A stretch of DNA of 64,000 bases from Allopseudospirillum japonicum (GCF_900108915.1 NZ_FNYH01000002.1:186001-250000); one strand, 5' to 3'. Shown: positions 52,297 to 63,667, counted from the first letter of the stretch. Made by a program: numbers and translations. Notes: a model not told the origin generated them from the sequence alone.

Positions 52297-54219
52297 ATGG
52301 GACGTATTATTGGTATTGACTTGGGTACAACCAACTCATGTGTTGCTATTTTAGATGGTGACAAGCCTAAGGTCATCGAAAATGCCGAAGGTACACGCAC
52401 CACGCCTTCTATCATTGCCTACACAGACGACGGCGAAACCCTAGTTGGTCAAAGTGCTAAGCGTCAAGCGGTAACGAACCCTAAAAATACCTTGTTCGCT
52501 GTGAAGCGCTTGATCGGTCGCCGTTTTGGTGACGATGTGGTGCAAAAAGACATCAAAATGGTACCTTATAGCATTGTAGAAGCGGACAATGGCGATGCTT
52601 GGGTCGAAGTCAAAGATAAAAAAATGGCACCGCCGCAAATCTCTGCGGAAGTGTTGAAAAAAATGAAGAAAACCGCCGAAGATTACTTAGGCGAAGCCGT
52701 GACCGAAGCGGTCATTACTGTACCGGCTTACTTTAATGATTCTCAGCGCCAAGCGACTAAAGATGCAGGTAAAATTGCTGGCTTAGATGTTAAGCGGATC
52801 ATTAACGAACCCACAGCAGCAGCCCTAGCTTACGGGATGGATAAAGACCGTGGCGATAAAGTTGTGGCAGTTTACGATCTAGGGGGTGGTACCTTTGATA
52901 TCTCCATTATTGAAGTGGCTGATGTCGACGGTGAAAAACAATTCGAAGTTCTTGCAACCAATGGGGATACCTTCCTTGGTGGTGAAGATTTTGATATGCG
53001 CCTTATCGAATACTTGGCAGAAGAGTTCAAAAAAGATCAAGGCATGGATTTACAAGGTGATCCTTTAGCCATGCAGCGTTTGAAAGAAGCGGCCGAAAAG
53101 GCAAAAATCGAGCTTTCTTCTAGTCAACAAACGGAAGTCAATCTGCCCTATATCACAGCAGACCAAAGTGGTCCTAAGCACTTAAATGTCAAAGTAACGC
53201 GCGCTAAGTTGGAATCCTTGGTGGAAGATTTGGTAGAGCGTTCTTTAGCACCGTGCCGCATCGCGTTAGAAGATGCAGGGTTAAGCGCAGCGAAAATCGA
53301 CGACGTAATTTTGGTCGGCGGACAAACACGGATGCCTTTAGTGCAAGAGCGTGTCGCCAACTTCTTCGGTAAAGAAGCCCGCCGTGATGTGAACCCAGAT
53401 GAAGCAGTCGCTGTAGGTGCAGCGATTCAAGGTGCGGTACTTTCTGGTGACGTAAAAGATGTGCTCTTGCTGGATGTGACCCCTTTGACCCTAGGGATTG
53501 AAACCATGGGTGGGGTGATGACACCCTTAATTGAGAAAAACACTACGATTCCAACCAAGAAATCTCAGGTGTTTTCAACCGCAGATGATAACCAAACTGC
53601 AGTAACCATTCATGTACTGCAAGGCGAGCGCAAAATGTCAGGCCAGAATAAATCCCTAGGTCGTTTTGACTTAGCGGATATCCCGCCTGCACCACGCGGT
53701 GTGCCACAGATCGAAGTGACTTTTGATATTGACGCCAATGGTATCTTAAACGTTTCTGCGAAAGATAAGGCGACAGGTAAAGAACAATCTATCATCATCA
53801 AAGCATCTTCTGGTCTATCGGATGAAGAAGTAGAAAAAATGGTCCGTGATGCTGAGGCACACGCTGCTGAAGACAAAAAGTTTGAAGAACTCGTCCAAGC
53901 ACGCAATCAAGCAGACGGCATGATTCATGCCACACGTAAAACCATTAAAGAAGCCGGTGATAAAGCAACCGCAGCAGAAAAAGAAGCGATTGAAAAAGCG
54001 ATTAGCGACTTAGAAGCTGTGTTGCAAAGCGACAATAAAGACGAGATTGAAACCAAAACCCAAGCTCTGGCAGAAGCCTCCGGCAACTTAGCGCAAAAGC
54101 TCTATGCAGAACAAGCACAAGGAGAGCAAGCAAGCCAGGCGACAGATGCAGGCGCGAAAAAGCCAGCGGATGACGCGGTTGATGCTGAGTTTGAAGAAGT
54201 GAAAGACGATAAAAAATAA
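52297..54219 (+). CDS. dnaK: Chaperone DnaK (Hsp70)
   Basis: ATP-dependent chaperone. Start [17 protein letters not shown]; phosphate loop [20 protein letters not shown]; interdomain linker [16 protein letters not shown]; substrate domain; and acidic C-terminal tail ending [16 protein letters not shown] 52297 has a GGAG SD and gives 640 residues; the frame opens earlier at 52255. Probably read from the grpE sigma-32 promoter, with a possible weaker one near 52121 (CTTGAA). A strong terminator follows. Confidence 0.98.
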   Translation: MGRIIGIDLGTTNSCVAILDGDKPKVIENAEGTRTTPSIIAYTDDGETLVGQSAKRQAVTNPKNTLFAVKRLIGRRFGDDVVQKDIKMVPYSIVEADNGDAWVEVKDKKMAPPQISAEVLKKMKKTAEDYLGEAVTEAVITVPAYFNDSQRQATKDAGKIAGLDVKRIINEPTAAALAYGMDKDRGDKVVAVYDLGGGTFDISIIEVADVDGEKQFEVLATNGDTFLGGEDFDMRLIEYLAEEFKKDQGMDLQGDPLAMQRLKEAAEKAKIELSSSQQTEVNLPYITADQSGPKHLNVKVTRAKLESLVEDLVERSLAPCRIALEDAGLSAAKIDDVILVGGQTRMPLVQERVANFFGKEARRDVNPDEAVAVGAAIQGAVLSGDVKDVLLLDVTPLTLGIETMGGVMTPLIEKNTTIPTKKSQVFSTADDNQTAVTIHVLQGERKMSGQNKSLGRFDLADIPPAPRGVPQIEVTFDIDANGILNVSAKDKATGKEQSIIIKASSGLSDEEVEKMVRDAEAHAAEDKKFEELVQARNQADGMIHATRKTIKEAGDKATAAEKEAIEKAISDLEAVLQSDNKDEIETKTQALAEASGNLAQKLYAEQAQGEQASQATDAGAKKPADDAVDAEFEEVKDDKK

Positions 54220-54296
54220 GTTGGCTCCAAGTACTCAGGGTTCCCCTAGACCCTAGCTATCTATAGAACTTGGGTTTACCATTCGTCTCAAGTAAG

Positions 54297-54321
54297 CGCG
54301 GGAGCCTGCTCCCGCGTTTTT
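54297..54321 (+). terminator. Strong terminator between dnaK and dnaJ
   Basis: CGCGGGAG / CTCCCGCG stem, 4-base loop, followed by TTTTTG and four more T. It implies that dnaJ is reached only by partial read-through or by its own promoter. Confidence 0.92.
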
Positions 54322-54403
54322 GTTTTATGGGCGAGTTCACTCGCATGACCTTGGGCCTGCGTATCTCATCCCGAGGTCATTTCTAGACAACAGGTTAAGA
54401 GGC

Positions 54404-55549
54404 ATGGCCACGAAAGATTATTATCAAGTGCTCAATGTGGCACGTGATGCAGATGAGCGCGAGATTAAAAAAGCTTATCGCCGTTTAGCGATGAAATATC
54501 ACCCAGATCGCAATCCAGACGACCCAGAAGCAGATCAGAAATTTAAAGAAGCAACCCAAGCTTACGAAGTCCTTTCGGATGAGAAAAAGCGTGCTGCCTA
54601 TGACCAATATGGGCATGATGCTTTTGAAAATGGCGGTTTTGGCCAAGGGGGCGGTGGTTTCAGTGGTGGCGGCGGTGGTGCGAGCTTCAACGATATCTTT
54701 GGTGATATGTTCGGTGATATTTTTGGTGGCGGTGGTCGCAGTCATCCAAATGCACCACAGCGGGGTTCGGATCTTAGATATAAGTTAGATTTAGATTTAG
54801 AAGAAGCGGTAAAAGGCACTACAGTCACCATTAAAGTGCCTACCTTGGTGGCTTGTGAAGCTTGCCATGGACAGGGTACAGCAGATGGGAAAAAACCTGA
54901 AACTTGTCCAACCTGTCATGGCCAAGGTCAAGTGCGTATGCAACAAGGTTTCTTTGCGATTCAGCAAACCTGTCCGCGTTGTCATGGGCGTGGCACCCTG
55001 ATTACTGATCCTTGCCGCCAATGTCATGGCCAAGGTCAAGTAGAAGAGCAAAAAACGCTTTCGGTGAAAATCCCCGCAGGTGTGGATACAGGCGACCGCA
55101 TTCGTTTGTCCGGTGAAGGGGCAGCAGGTGCCAATGGTGGTCCAGCGGGTGATTTATATGTGCAGGTACAAGTACGTGAACACCCTATCTTCCAGCGTGA
55201 TGGTGCGAACTTGTATTGTGAAGTTCCCATTAGTTTTGTTGATGCGGCTTTAGGTGGCGAGTTAGAAGTGCCAACCTTAGAAGGACGTGTGAAACTTAAA
55301 ATCCCTGCGGAAACGCAAACCGGTAAGCTATTTCGTTTACGTAATAAAGGGGTTAAACCCATTCGTGGTGGTATGGCTGGCGATTTGTTATGTCGTGTGG
55401 TGGTGGAAACCCCAGTCAACTTAAACGCAGAGCAAAAAGAGCTCTTACAGCGCTTGCATGAGAGCATGGAAGCGACGCAGAAGCATTCGCCACGTTCGCA
55501 TTCTTGGTTTGATGGGGTGAAGAAATTCTTTGAAGATATGAAACTTTAA
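54404..55549 (+). CDS. dnaJ: Co-chaperone DnaJ (Hsp40)
   Basis: Stimulates DnaK ATPase and delivers substrates. J domain with HPD (His33), Gly/Phe-rich region (about 75-115), four zinc-finger repeats [32 protein letters not shown], and C-terminal substrate-binding domains. ATG 54404 has an AAGAGG SD; the open frame to 54320 begins within the terminator and is not credible. 381 residues. A terminator also follows. Confidence 0.97.
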   Translation: MATKDYYQVLNVARDADEREIKKAYRRLAMKYHPDRNPDDPEADQKFKEATQAYEVLSDEKKRAAYDQYGHDAFENGGFGQGGGGFSGGGGGASFNDIFGDMFGDIFGGGGRSHPNAPQRGSDLRYKLDLDLEEAVKGTTVTIKVPTLVACEACHGQGTADGKKPETCPTCHGQGQVRMQQGFFAIQQTCPRCHGRGTLITDPCRQCHGQGQVEEQKTLSVKIPAGVDTGDRIRLSGEGAAGANGGPAGDLYVQVQVREHPIFQRDGANLYCEVPISFVDAALGGELEVPTLEGRVKLKIPAETQTGKLFRLRNKGVKPIRGGMAGDLLCRVVVETPVNLNAEQKELLQRLHESMEATQKHSPRSHSWFDGVKKFFEDMKL

Positions 55550-55591
55550 CTTTGCCAGTTGATGGCGTAAGTTTCTATTGTAAAAGTCTAA

Positions 55592-56293
<702 letters not shown>

Positions 56294-56449
56294 AAAAGAT
56301 TTAGGTAAGCTGACCAGTCGTAAAAAAATTTGTTGCACTGCACCTTGGATTTAACTTTAATTAATCTAGATGTGTAGTGTTTTTCGCTCAAACTTAACAG
56401 CTTGGGCACAAGACTCCCTCCTCATTATCTATAAAGGTGAAATAGGCTT

Positions 56450-56692
56450 ATGGCTCGCGTTACGGTTGAAGATTGTTTAGAAAACGTTAGTAACCGTTTT
56501 GAGTTGGTTATGGTAGCGAGTAAGCGTGCACGCCAACTGAGTATCGGTGGTAAAGATCCGCTGGTTGCTTGGGAAAATGATAAGCCCACAGTCGTGGCCT
56601 TACGTGAAATCGCCGAAGCAAAAATTGATCCGCAATATATCTTGAGCGAAAGCGATGTGATTGCAAAACCAAGCAAGACGCTGGTGTCTTAA
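56450..56692 (+). CDS. rpoZ: RNA polymerase omega subunit
   Basis: 80-residue omega subunit that helps assemble RNA polymerase and contributes to the ppGpp site. [21 protein letters not shown] and the conserved RARQL with [15 protein letters not shown] are diagnostic. It lies between gmk and spoT. SD AAAGGTG is about 12 bases upstream. Confidence 0.97.
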   Translation: MARVTVEDCLENVSNRFELVMVASKRARQLSIGGKDPLVAWENDKPTVVALREIAEAKIDPQYILSESDVIAKPSKTLVS

Positions 56693-56875
56693 TTATTCCT
56701 GTGGCTTGTACTTTGTGCTGGTGGTCAGCTGATTTTTTGAGCAGTTGGCGTCTGAGTGGAGGCTGACTAGAGTTTTTGGCTTCTGATCTAAAAGCGGCAA
56801 GTCCTTGATAGATATACCTCACACCATGTGAGCCGTCGTGGAATTTCGTTAACTTAAACGTATCGGTAACCTCAG

Positions 56876-58990
56876 ATGATGACTATTGATGACCTCGCCG
56901 ACCGCTTAAAAGGATATCTACCGCCAGAGGAAGTGCAAGCTGTTAGGCGTGCTTATTACTATGCAGAGCAAGCCCACTTTGATCAAAGGCGCAGCAGTGG
57001 TGAACCTTATGTCACCCATCCTTTGATGGTGGCGCACATTCTTGCCAACATCCATATGGATTATGAAAGCCTAATTGCAGCTTTACTACATGATGTGATT
57101 GAAGACACCCGAGTCACCAAGGAAGCGGTTGCACAACAATTTGGGGAATCAGTGGCAAGCTTAGTGGATGGTGTCACTAAGCTGACACAAATTCCTTTTA
57201 GCTCGAAAGCAGAAGCGCAAGCAGAAAATTTCCGCAAGATGGTGATGGCGATGGCACTGGATATTCGAGTGATTATTGTCAAGCTGGCTGACCGTCTGCA
57301 CAATATGCGTACTTTAGGGGCTTTGCGACGTGATAAGAAAGTACGTATTGCGCGGGAAACTTTAGAAATTTATGCCCCTATTGCCCATCGTCTTGGTATT
57401 AACACCTTCCGTTTAGAGCTGGAAGAACTGAGTTTCCAAGCCATCTATCCCATGCGTGCAGAGCGTATTCGACGTGCAATTGCGAGTACGCGTGGCCACC
57501 GTAAAGAAGTTGTCAAAAAAATCCAACAAGTCATACAGCAGCGTTTAGAAGATGAAGGCATTGTTGGGCGCGTGATAGGGCGCGAAAAACACCTATGGTC
57601 GATTTACAGCAAAATGCGTGAACGTAAAAAATCCTTTAAAGAGATTATGGATGTCTACGGTTTTCGTATTATTACAGATAATGTTGATAATACCTATCGT
57701 GCATTAGGTGTGGTCCATAATTTATATAAACCGGTAGAAGATCGTTTTAAAGATTATATTGCTATTCCAAAAGCCAATGGTTATCAATCCTTACATACTA
57801 GTTTAATTGGTATGAATGGCATTCCTATTGAAGTACAAATCCGTACTCGAGATATGGAAGAAATGGCAAATAAAGGTATTGCATCTCACTGGTTATATAA
57901 AGCAGGTAAAACAGATAAACCCATCGGGGGCGTTAACCAAGATCGTACCCGTCAATGGGTGAAAGGTTTATTGGAAATGCAGCGTCATGCAGGTAATTCT
58001 CTAGAATTTATCGAGCATGTCAAAGATGATTTATTCCCCGATGAAATTTATATTTTTACCCCAAAAGGGGAGATTATGACCTTGCCTGTAGGGGCAACAC
58101 CGGTGGATTTCGCGTATTTTGTGCATACAGACATAGGTAATGCTTGTGTTGCTTGTCGGGTTGATCGGCGTTTAGCCCCTTTATCACAAGCTTTGCGTAG
58201 CGGGCAAACTGTGGAAATCATTACTGCACCAGGGGCGCGTCCTAACCTGGCTTGGCTGAACTTTATTACCACAGCGCGTGCGCGTTCAGCAGTGCATCAT
58301 TTTCTTAAAAATCAACAGGTTAGTGAATCAGTCACTTTGGGGAAACGTCTGTTAGAACGTGCCTTAGTCCATTTTGACGCGGCTCTAGAAGATGTACAAG
58401 AACACACCATGCACAAGGTGTTACAAGATTTAGGGTATCAACAACAGCAAGATTTGCTGGAAGCAATTGGTTTAGGTACACAAATGGCTTATGTCATCGC
58501 ACGTAAGCTTTTAGGCTTGGTAGAAACGGAAACCCAAGCGGTGGCAAGCCGTCATACGCTCGCAATTCGTGGTACTGAAGGTATGGTAACCACGTATGCG
58601 CGCTGTTGCTATCCTCTGCCTGGTGATCCTATTATTGGCCATATTAGCTCTGGGCGCGGTATTGTCATTCACCGTGAACAATGTCCGAATTTAAATGAAG
58701 TGCGCCAAGATCCAGAAAAATGTACGCCGGTGCATTGGGCAGAAGATATTGATCGATATTTTCCTGTTGCTTTGCGGGTGGAGTTAGCAAATCAAAAAGG
58801 TAATATTGCTCAGCTTGCCACCATAGCCACAGAGTTAGATGCTAATCTTGAGCAAATTAATACGGATGAAAAAGATGCACACTTATCTATTATTAATTTA
58901 ATTGTGAGTGTACAGAATCGGATTCATTTAGCACAATTAATGAAAAAAATTCGTAAATTGACCCAAGTTCACCGTATTGTAAGACGTTAA
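56876..58990 (+). CDS. spoT: Bifunctional (p)ppGpp synthetase/hydrolase SpoT
   Basis: Sets the ppGpp level. Hydrolase HD domain (about 25-170) with LLHDVIED intact, so hydrolysis is expected. Synthetase domain (about 230-350: YGFRIITDNVDNTY, KANGYQSLHTS, EVQIRT). TGS domain (about 385-445), a zinc-finger-like ARCCYPLPGD region near 575, and a C-terminal ACT domain (about 630-704). The location next to rpoZ supports SpoT over RelA. ATG 56876 or 56879 could start it. ridA follows after about 40 bases. Confidence 0.97.
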   Translation: MMTIDDLADRLKGYLPPEEVQAVRRAYYYAEQAHFDQRRSSGEPYVTHPLMVAHILANIHMDYESLIAALLHDVIEDTRVTKEAVAQQFGESVASLVDGVTKLTQIPFSSKAEAQAENFRKMVMAMALDIRVIIVKLADRLHNMRTLGALRRDKKVRIARETLEIYAPIAHRLGINTFRLELEELSFQAIYPMRAERIRRAIASTRGHRKEVVKKIQQVIQQRLEDEGIVGRVIGREKHLWSIYSKMRERKKSFKEIMDVYGFRIITDNVDNTYRALGVVHNLYKPVEDRFKDYIAIPKANGYQSLHTSLIGMNGIPIEVQIRTRDMEEMANKGIASHWLYKAGKTDKPIGGVNQDRTRQWVKGLLEMQRHAGNSLEFIEHVKDDLFPDEIYIFTPKGEIMTLPVGATPVDFAYFVHTDIGNACVACRVDRRLAPLSQALRSGQTVEIITAPGARPNLAWLNFITTARARSAVHHFLKNQQVSESVTLGKRLLERALVHFDAALEDVQEHTMHKVLQDLGYQQQQDLLEAIGLGTQMAYVIARKLLGLVETETQAVASRHTLAIRGTEGMVTTYARCCYPLPGDPIIGHISSGRGIVIHREQCPNLNEVRQDPEKCTPVHWAEDIDRYFPVALRVELANQKGNIAQLATIATELDANLEQINTDEKDAHLSIINLIVSVQNRIHLAQLMKKIRKLTQVHRIVRR

Positions 58991-59029
58991 TTTTAAAGTT
59001 AAGAGTTTTGAACTGAAAGGAAACTATGA

Positions 59030-59419
59030 ATGAGCAATCGTGCGGTTATTAACACAGAAGCAGCGCCTGCAGCCATAGGTACTTATTCACAAGCGGTGAA
59101 AGTGGGCAATACAGTGTATTTATCTGGGCAAATTCCACTTGATCCAAAGACAATGGCATTAGTGAGTGAGGATTTTCGTGCACAGGCTGTACAAGTATTT
59201 ACTAACTTACAAGCAGTTTGTGAAGCAGCTGGTGGTAGTTTAAAAGATATTGTTAAAGTTAATTTGTACCTAACAGATTTAGCAAACTTTGCTACGGTCA
59301 ATGAGGTCATGGCAGAATTTTTTACGGCACCTTATCCCGCGCGTGCGGCGGTACAAGTATCTGCTTTGCCAAAAGCGGCACAGTTTGAAGCCGAGGCGGT
59401 CATGGTGATTGGAGACTAA
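59030..59419 (+). CDS. ridA: RidA enamine/imine deaminase
   Basis: 129-residue protein that hydrolyses reactive 2-aminoacrylate and related enamines. [21 protein letters not shown] and the C-terminal [14 protein letters not shown] with the catalytic Arg are conserved. SD AAGGAAA before ATG 59030. Last gene of the gmk-rpoZ-spoT-ridA group, ended by a strong terminator. Confidence 0.97.
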   Translation: MSNRAVINTEAAPAAIGTYSQAVKVGNTVYLSGQIPLDPKTMALVSEDFRAQAVQVFTNLQAVCEAAGGSLKDIVKVNLYLTDLANFATVNEVMAEFFTAPYPARAAVQVSALPKAAQFEAEAVMVIGD

Positions 59420-59438
59420 TCACCCACTAAGCCAAACT

Positions 59439-59467
59439 AAAAAGCCCTGCATTTGCAGGGCTTTTTT
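59439..59467 (+). terminator. Terminator after ridA
   Basis: GCCCTGCA / TGCAGGGC stem (8 bases) with a 2-base loop, A-rich before and six T after. Confidence 0.94.
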
Positions 59468-59541
59468 ATGTTGTTGCTGACACAGCCTGTCAAAGCATTA
59501 AGTTATACTTGGGTTTTAGCTGATCTATAAAGGATATCAAG

Positions 59542-60435
59542 ATGCATAAAACGGAAAAATCGCATGAAACCTTAGCCTTACGTTTAAGTAGTATCCTGTG
59601 TTTATTAAATGAAAGCGAATCGATTTCTCGGCAAGCATTAGCTCAAGAATTTAATGTCAGTGATCGTACCTTATATCGAGATTTACATGAGCGTCTTGCA
59701 GGTGTTGTTGAACATATTGGTGAAGGACGTTATCGGCTGACAACACCGTATCGTGGTCGTTTATCTACGCAAGATTTGCAACGCTTTGCCCAATTTATGG
59801 GTTTAGATGGTTTATTTCCTAAACAAGATAAATCTTTTTTGTTAGCTTTACTTGATACTCTCACCAGTAGCAGTTACTTAATTAAAGGCGGCCATTATGA
59901 GAAGCTACCACGCCCAGATTTAGTCAATCATCTTGATCCTTTAATTCAAAATAACAAGCGCTGCTGTTTCGAATATAAAGGCAAGCAACGCAAAGTAGAA
60001 CCTTATCGTGTAGTGAATAATTGTGGTATTTGGTATTTGGCTGCAACAGAAAATCAAGTGCTAAAAGCCTTTAATTTAAGCCGGATTAGCTTGTTTTATG
60101 CATTAGAGGAAACGTTTGTTCCAGAGCAAGCCATTCAAAAAAGGATAGAAAAAGAAGATGGGATCTGGTTTAGCGAGAAAAAAACAGAAGTGATTGTTAA
60201 TGTGAATGCTAACATTGCTTATTATTTTAAGCGCCGAGACTTGCTTCCATACCAAGAGATTGTAAAAGAGTGTAGTGATGGGGGACTAATTTTAAGCTCA
60301 CAAATTAGTCATGTAAACCAAATATTGCCTTTGATTCGCTATTGGCTGCCTAATATTAATATTATCACCCCTGAGTGGTTAGGAATCCAGTTGAAGCAAG
60401 AGTTGCAAGCCTATTTAAGTGCTTCTTGTACGTAA
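59542..60435 (+). CDS. HTH-WYL transcriptional regulator (YafY family)
   Basis: 297 residues. N-terminal winged helix (about 10-60: SRQALAQEFNVSDRTLYRDL). WYL domain (about 130-210), with IWYLAATE and a ligand-pocket Arg set. WCX-type C-terminal domain (about 215-295, ending WLGIQLKQELQAYL). WYL regulators sense nucleotides or DNA damage and often repress defence or mobile functions. No defence genes are adjacent, and it stands alone between ridA and a convergent gene it overlaps by 21 bases. Confidence 0.92.
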   Translation: MHKTEKSHETLALRLSSILCLLNESESISRQALAQEFNVSDRTLYRDLHERLAGVVEHIGEGRYRLTTPYRGRLSTQDLQRFAQFMGLDGLFPKQDKSFLLALLDTLTSSSYLIKGGHYEKLPRPDLVNHLDPLIQNNKRCCFEYKGKQRKVEPYRVVNNCGIWYLAATENQVLKAFNLSRISLFYALEETFVPEQAIQKRIEKEDGIWFSEKKTEVIVNVNANIAYYFKRRDLLPYQEIVKECSDGGLILSSQISHVNQILPLIRYWLPNINIITPEWLGIQLKQELQAYLSASCT

Positions 60436-60828
60436 CCAAGGATATATTAAGATATTACACAAAATTAAAGATGCCCATAAGCTAAAACTTGCCCAATGTA
60501 ACACCCACCAAAATTTTAAAATATCTGTAAGTCTATCACTTGTGGGTGTTGGTAAGCTAAGATGAATACTGACAACCAGTAAAAAAATAAGGGCACCTAA
60601 GTATAAGCTAAAAATTAAACGAATCAGAGATAATCTAGGTAGTAATACAAGTGCTTGTAGATAAACAAGGAAGTTGGCTATCAATAAATAGCCAAAAAGA
60701 GAGATCCAATTGGTTGACATGGCAACTAATAAAGTGCCAAGCCCTAGATTAAGAAGCACGGCATTAAATCGCCATACGCGCGTATTAAAAACTTCGTAAT
60801 TCATCAAAAAAATAAGAAGCGGGCGCAT
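60415..60828 (-). CDS. Small membrane protein, about four helices, unknown
   Basis: 137 residues with four hydrophobic segments (about 21-40, 42-62, 66-90, 108-130) and no family I recognise. It is encoded 14 bases after the cnoX gene, so probably one transcript. Its end overlaps the end of the convergent WYL gene by 21 bases. The ATG at 60828 lacks a strong SD. Confidence 0.6.
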   Translation of the reverse strand: MRPLLIFLMNYEVFNTRVWRFNAVLLNLGLGTLLVAMSTNWISLFGYLLIANFLVYLQALVLLPRLSLIRLIFSLYLGALIFLLVVSIHLSLPTPTSDRLTDILKFWWVLHWASFSLWASLILCNILIYPWLRTRST

Positions 60829-60842
60829 GGCGAAAGTCTCAA

Positions 60843-61691
60843 TTAGTATAAAAGTGTGAAAAGCTTACGTCGATAGTTGAGGGTCAGTGGGTGTTTATCA
60901 CCGAGCATATTAAAAACATCCAACAAGGTTTTGTGAGCTATGCCATTATTATAACTCGCATCTTCACGCATCACTTGTAGTAGATGTTGTAAAGCGGTTT
61001 CTTCTTCACCCTGCAATAAAGCAAACATGGCTTTTTTGTATAAAGCTTCGGCATCTTGGCGCTCACCCAAAGCTTGGATTTCTTCCAAAGTCGGTGCTTG
61101 ATCACTAAAACGCATACGCGCAAACAAGCCTTTCACCTCTGGATTCATCTTATCTGCATCAGACAGCTGATCTAAAATAGCACGCGCATCTTGGGCTTGC
61201 CCGCGTTGGATTAATAAACGTGCTAAATCGATAGACCAGTGAATTTCTTCTGGCCATTGCAGCATGGCTTGATTTAATAAATGTTGTGCTTGATCTAATT
61301 CACCAGCGGCAACGAAAGCTGCAACTTGCTCACGGATTTGATCACTGGGATCTTCTGGTAAATAAGGCTTTAAAAATTCACGGATTTTGCTTTCTGGTAA
61401 GGCGCCATTAAATTGATCCACCACTTGGCCCTCGTGCACAAGTAAAACAGTTGGCACGGAGCGTACTTGGGCTTGTGCAGCAAGTTGCTGATTTTCATCA
61501 ATATTGACCTTTGCCAGAATAAAAGCGCCTTGAAATTCATCGGCGAGTTTTGTCAGTACAGGCATCAAGGCTTTACAAGGACTGCACCATTCAGCCCAGA
61601 AATCGAGCACTACAGGGGTTTGCATGGAAGCTTGCATCACCTGCATAAAATTATCAGCAGTTACATCAATAATATAAGGCGCATCAGACAT
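60843..61691 (-). CDS. cnoX: CnoX/YbbN thioredoxin-TPR chaperone
   Basis: Thioredoxin-fold domain (about 1-110) fused to TPR-like helices (115-282). The active site WCSPC (Cys36, Cys39) keeps both cysteines, whereas E. coli CnoX has lost one, so here it may also be a redox-active reductase. In studied members it holds unfolding proteins under oxidative bleach stress and passes them to GroEL/DnaK. 282 residues, as expected. Confidence 0.93.
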   Translation of the reverse strand: MSDAPYIIDVTADNFMQVMQASMQTPVVLDFWAEWCSPCKALMPVLTKLADEFQGAFILAKVNIDENQQLAAQAQVRSVPTVLLVHEGQVVDQFNGALPESKIREFLKPYLPEDPSDQIREQVAAFVAAGELDQAQHLLNQAMLQWPEEIHWSIDLARLLIQRGQAQDARAILDQLSDADKMNPEVKGLFARMRFSDQAPTLEEIQALGERQDAEALYKKAMFALLQGEEETALQHLLQVMREDASYNNGIAHKTLLDVFNMLGDKHPLTLNYRRKLFTLLY

Positions 61692-61771
61692 AGTGAGGGT
61701 TCCTGTTTGGGTAAGTCCGCAAGATGCTAACTTAAATGGCGGTTTTGGTAATAAAAATCAAGCCTAGGGTG

Positions 61772-62152
61772 TTATGACTTACGTCTTGCTTCCTTGGGTT
61801 GGGCGCTACGAATGGCGGATTGGGCACTTTCAGCATTAATTTTTTTCACTAATTTATAGCCTTGTTTCTCTAGACGTTCGCAATACCAATGATTGGCTTG
61901 CATTCCCGCCCATAAAGGCACCAGGGCCAAGCCGGCAGCCACCGCCAATAGCATCATTTGTGAGTTCAGCTGTCCGGCGGTCACTAGCATGGCCCCCATC
62001 CCCGCAAAAGCAATGAATAAAATACCTGCTTTTCCCCAAAGTCCATTGGCAGCTGCCCACAAAAAGCTTGTTGCGAAAGCTGCCCAAGAAAAAGTCACAG
62101 GAATTGCACAATAACCTTTACGTTCATGGTGATAAACACGAAACACTTGCAT
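61772..62152 (-). CDS. DUF2628-like membrane protein
   Basis: About 126 residues. The N terminus MQVFRVYHHERKGYCAIPVTFSWAA matches the DUF2628 opening, followed by three to four hydrophobic segments and a basic tail. ATG 62152 fits the family start; GTG 62170 is upstream in frame. Function unknown. It lies just downstream of trkH on the same strand. Confidence 0.75.
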   Translation of the reverse strand: MQVFRVYHHERKGYCAIPVTFSWAAFATSFLWAAANGLWGKAGILFIAFAGMGAMLVTAGQLNSQMMLLAVAAGLALVPLWAGMQANHWYCERLEKQGYKLVKKINAESAQSAIRSAQPKEARRKS

Positions 62153-62192
62153 AACCACAACCATCCACACAAAAAAGAAAAAGATGTTCGCT

Positions 62193-63644
62193 TTAGCGCC
62201 GCCAAAACATTGGCGTAAATAAAACGAGCAAGGTAAAAATTTCTAGGCGTCCTAACAACATAGCAATCACTAAAATCCATTTAGCTGGATCGGGAATATT
62301 GCCATAATGTGCTGCGACTTCTCCTAAACCTGGACCCAAGTTATTTAAGCAAGAACCCACTGCAGACCAAGCGGTGACCTGATCTAGGCCGGTGGCTAAT
62401 AAACCAATCAGCATCACCACGAAAATCATCAGATAAACGGAGAAAAATCCCCAAACAGCTTGCGCAATTTGATCTGGAATCGAGTAATTACCCACTTTCA
62501 CTGGGAAAACCCCATTGGGATGCAAGAGGCGTTTCATTTCGCGAATCCCTTGCTTGATGATTAAGTAAATACGGATCACCTTCATACCGCCAGCCGTTGA
62601 ACCCGCACAGCCACCGACAAAAGCTAATAAAAACAAGGTAAAAGGTAAAACGCTCGGCCAGATGCTAAAATCTGCGACTCCAAAACCTGTGGTGGTCGCC
62701 ACTGAAACCACCTCAAACACGCCTTGGCGAATGGCATCCTGATAGGTTTCTGTAGTGTGCGAGATAATTAAAATGGTGACAGTAACCACGCAGGAAATCA
62801 CCAATAGCCAGAATAAAAAGCGTACTTCGGGATCTTGGGTATAATGGCGGAAGCTGCGTTCGTGCCAAGCGACAAAGTGCATGGCATAGTTGATCGAAGA
62901 CACCAGCATAAAGAAAATTGCGATGCTTTCGATTAAAGCACTATCAAAATAACCTATGCTGGCATCATGGGTGGAAAAGCCACCAATGGCCACAGTAGAA
63001 AAGCTATGCCCCATAGCATCAAACCAGTTCATGCCCGCGTACCAGTAAGCAAGGAAGCAAGCAAGGGTAAGAAAAAGATAGATATACCAAAGAGTTTTAG
63101 CAGTTTCAGTAATCCTAGGGGTCAGCTTGGCGTCTTTCATAGGGCCTGGGATTTCTGTGCGATATAGTTGCATCCCGCCGATACCTAACATGGGTAAAAT
63201 AGCGACTGCCAGGACGATAATCCCCATACCACCAAACCATTGTAGTTGTTGGCGATACCACAAAATAGATTCAGGTAATAAATCCAAGCCGGTAATAACA
63301 GTCGCACCTGTGGTGGATAAACCTGACATAGATTCAAATAAGGCATCGGTAAAAGAAAGATGAGGTTCGGTAGAGAAATACAGGGGTAAGGCACCGAAAA
63401 GGCCTAAAACAGACCAAAATAAAACGGTAATTAAGTATCCATCTCGGGTACGTAATTCACGCTTAATGCTTCTATGGGGTAACCAAAGAAAAAAACCCGC
63501 CAATAAAGTACAGGCAAAAGCTAATAAAAAGGCTGTATGCGAACCGTCGCTATAAATCCAAGAAATAACAACAGGTGGTAACATAGAAATGCTAAACACC
63601 ATGAGCAAAATCCCAAGGATGCGTAGCGTTAATTTAATGCTCAC
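62193..63644 (-). CDS. trkH: Trk potassium uptake channel subunit TrkH
   Basis: Ion-conducting subunit of the Trk K+ uptake system. 483 residues. Four pore-loop motifs: ESMSGLSTTGATV, HSFSTVAIGGFSTHD, VSVATTTGFGVAD, and GSCLNNLGPGL, which hold the filter glycines. GTG start with an AAGGGAG SD 6 bases upstream. It follows trkA by 23 bases, so the gate regulator and pore are co-expressed. Confidence 0.97.
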   Translation of the reverse strand: MSIKLTLRILGILLMVFSISMLPPVVISWIYSDGSHTAFLLAFACTLLAGFFLWLPHRSIKRELRTRDGYLITVLFWSVLGLFGALPLYFSTEPHLSFTDALFESMSGLSTTGATVITGLDLLPESILWYRQQLQWFGGMGIIVLAVAILPMLGIGGMQLYRTEIPGPMKDAKLTPRITETAKTLWYIYLFLTLACFLAYWYAGMNWFDAMGHSFSTVAIGGFSTHDASIGYFDSALIESIAIFFMLVSSINYAMHFVAWHERSFRHYTQDPEVRFLFWLLVISCVVTVTILIISHTTETYQDAIRQGVFEVVSVATTTGFGVADFSIWPSVLPFTLFLLAFVGGCAGSTAGGMKVIRIYLIIKQGIREMKRLLHPNGVFPVKVGNYSIPDQIAQAVWGFFSVYLMIFVVMLIGLLATGLDQVTAWSAVGSCLNNLGPGLGEVAAHYGNIPDPAKWILVIAMLLGRLEIFTLLVLFTPMFWRR

Positions 63645-63667
63645 AAGCTAACTCCCTTAAGATAAGG

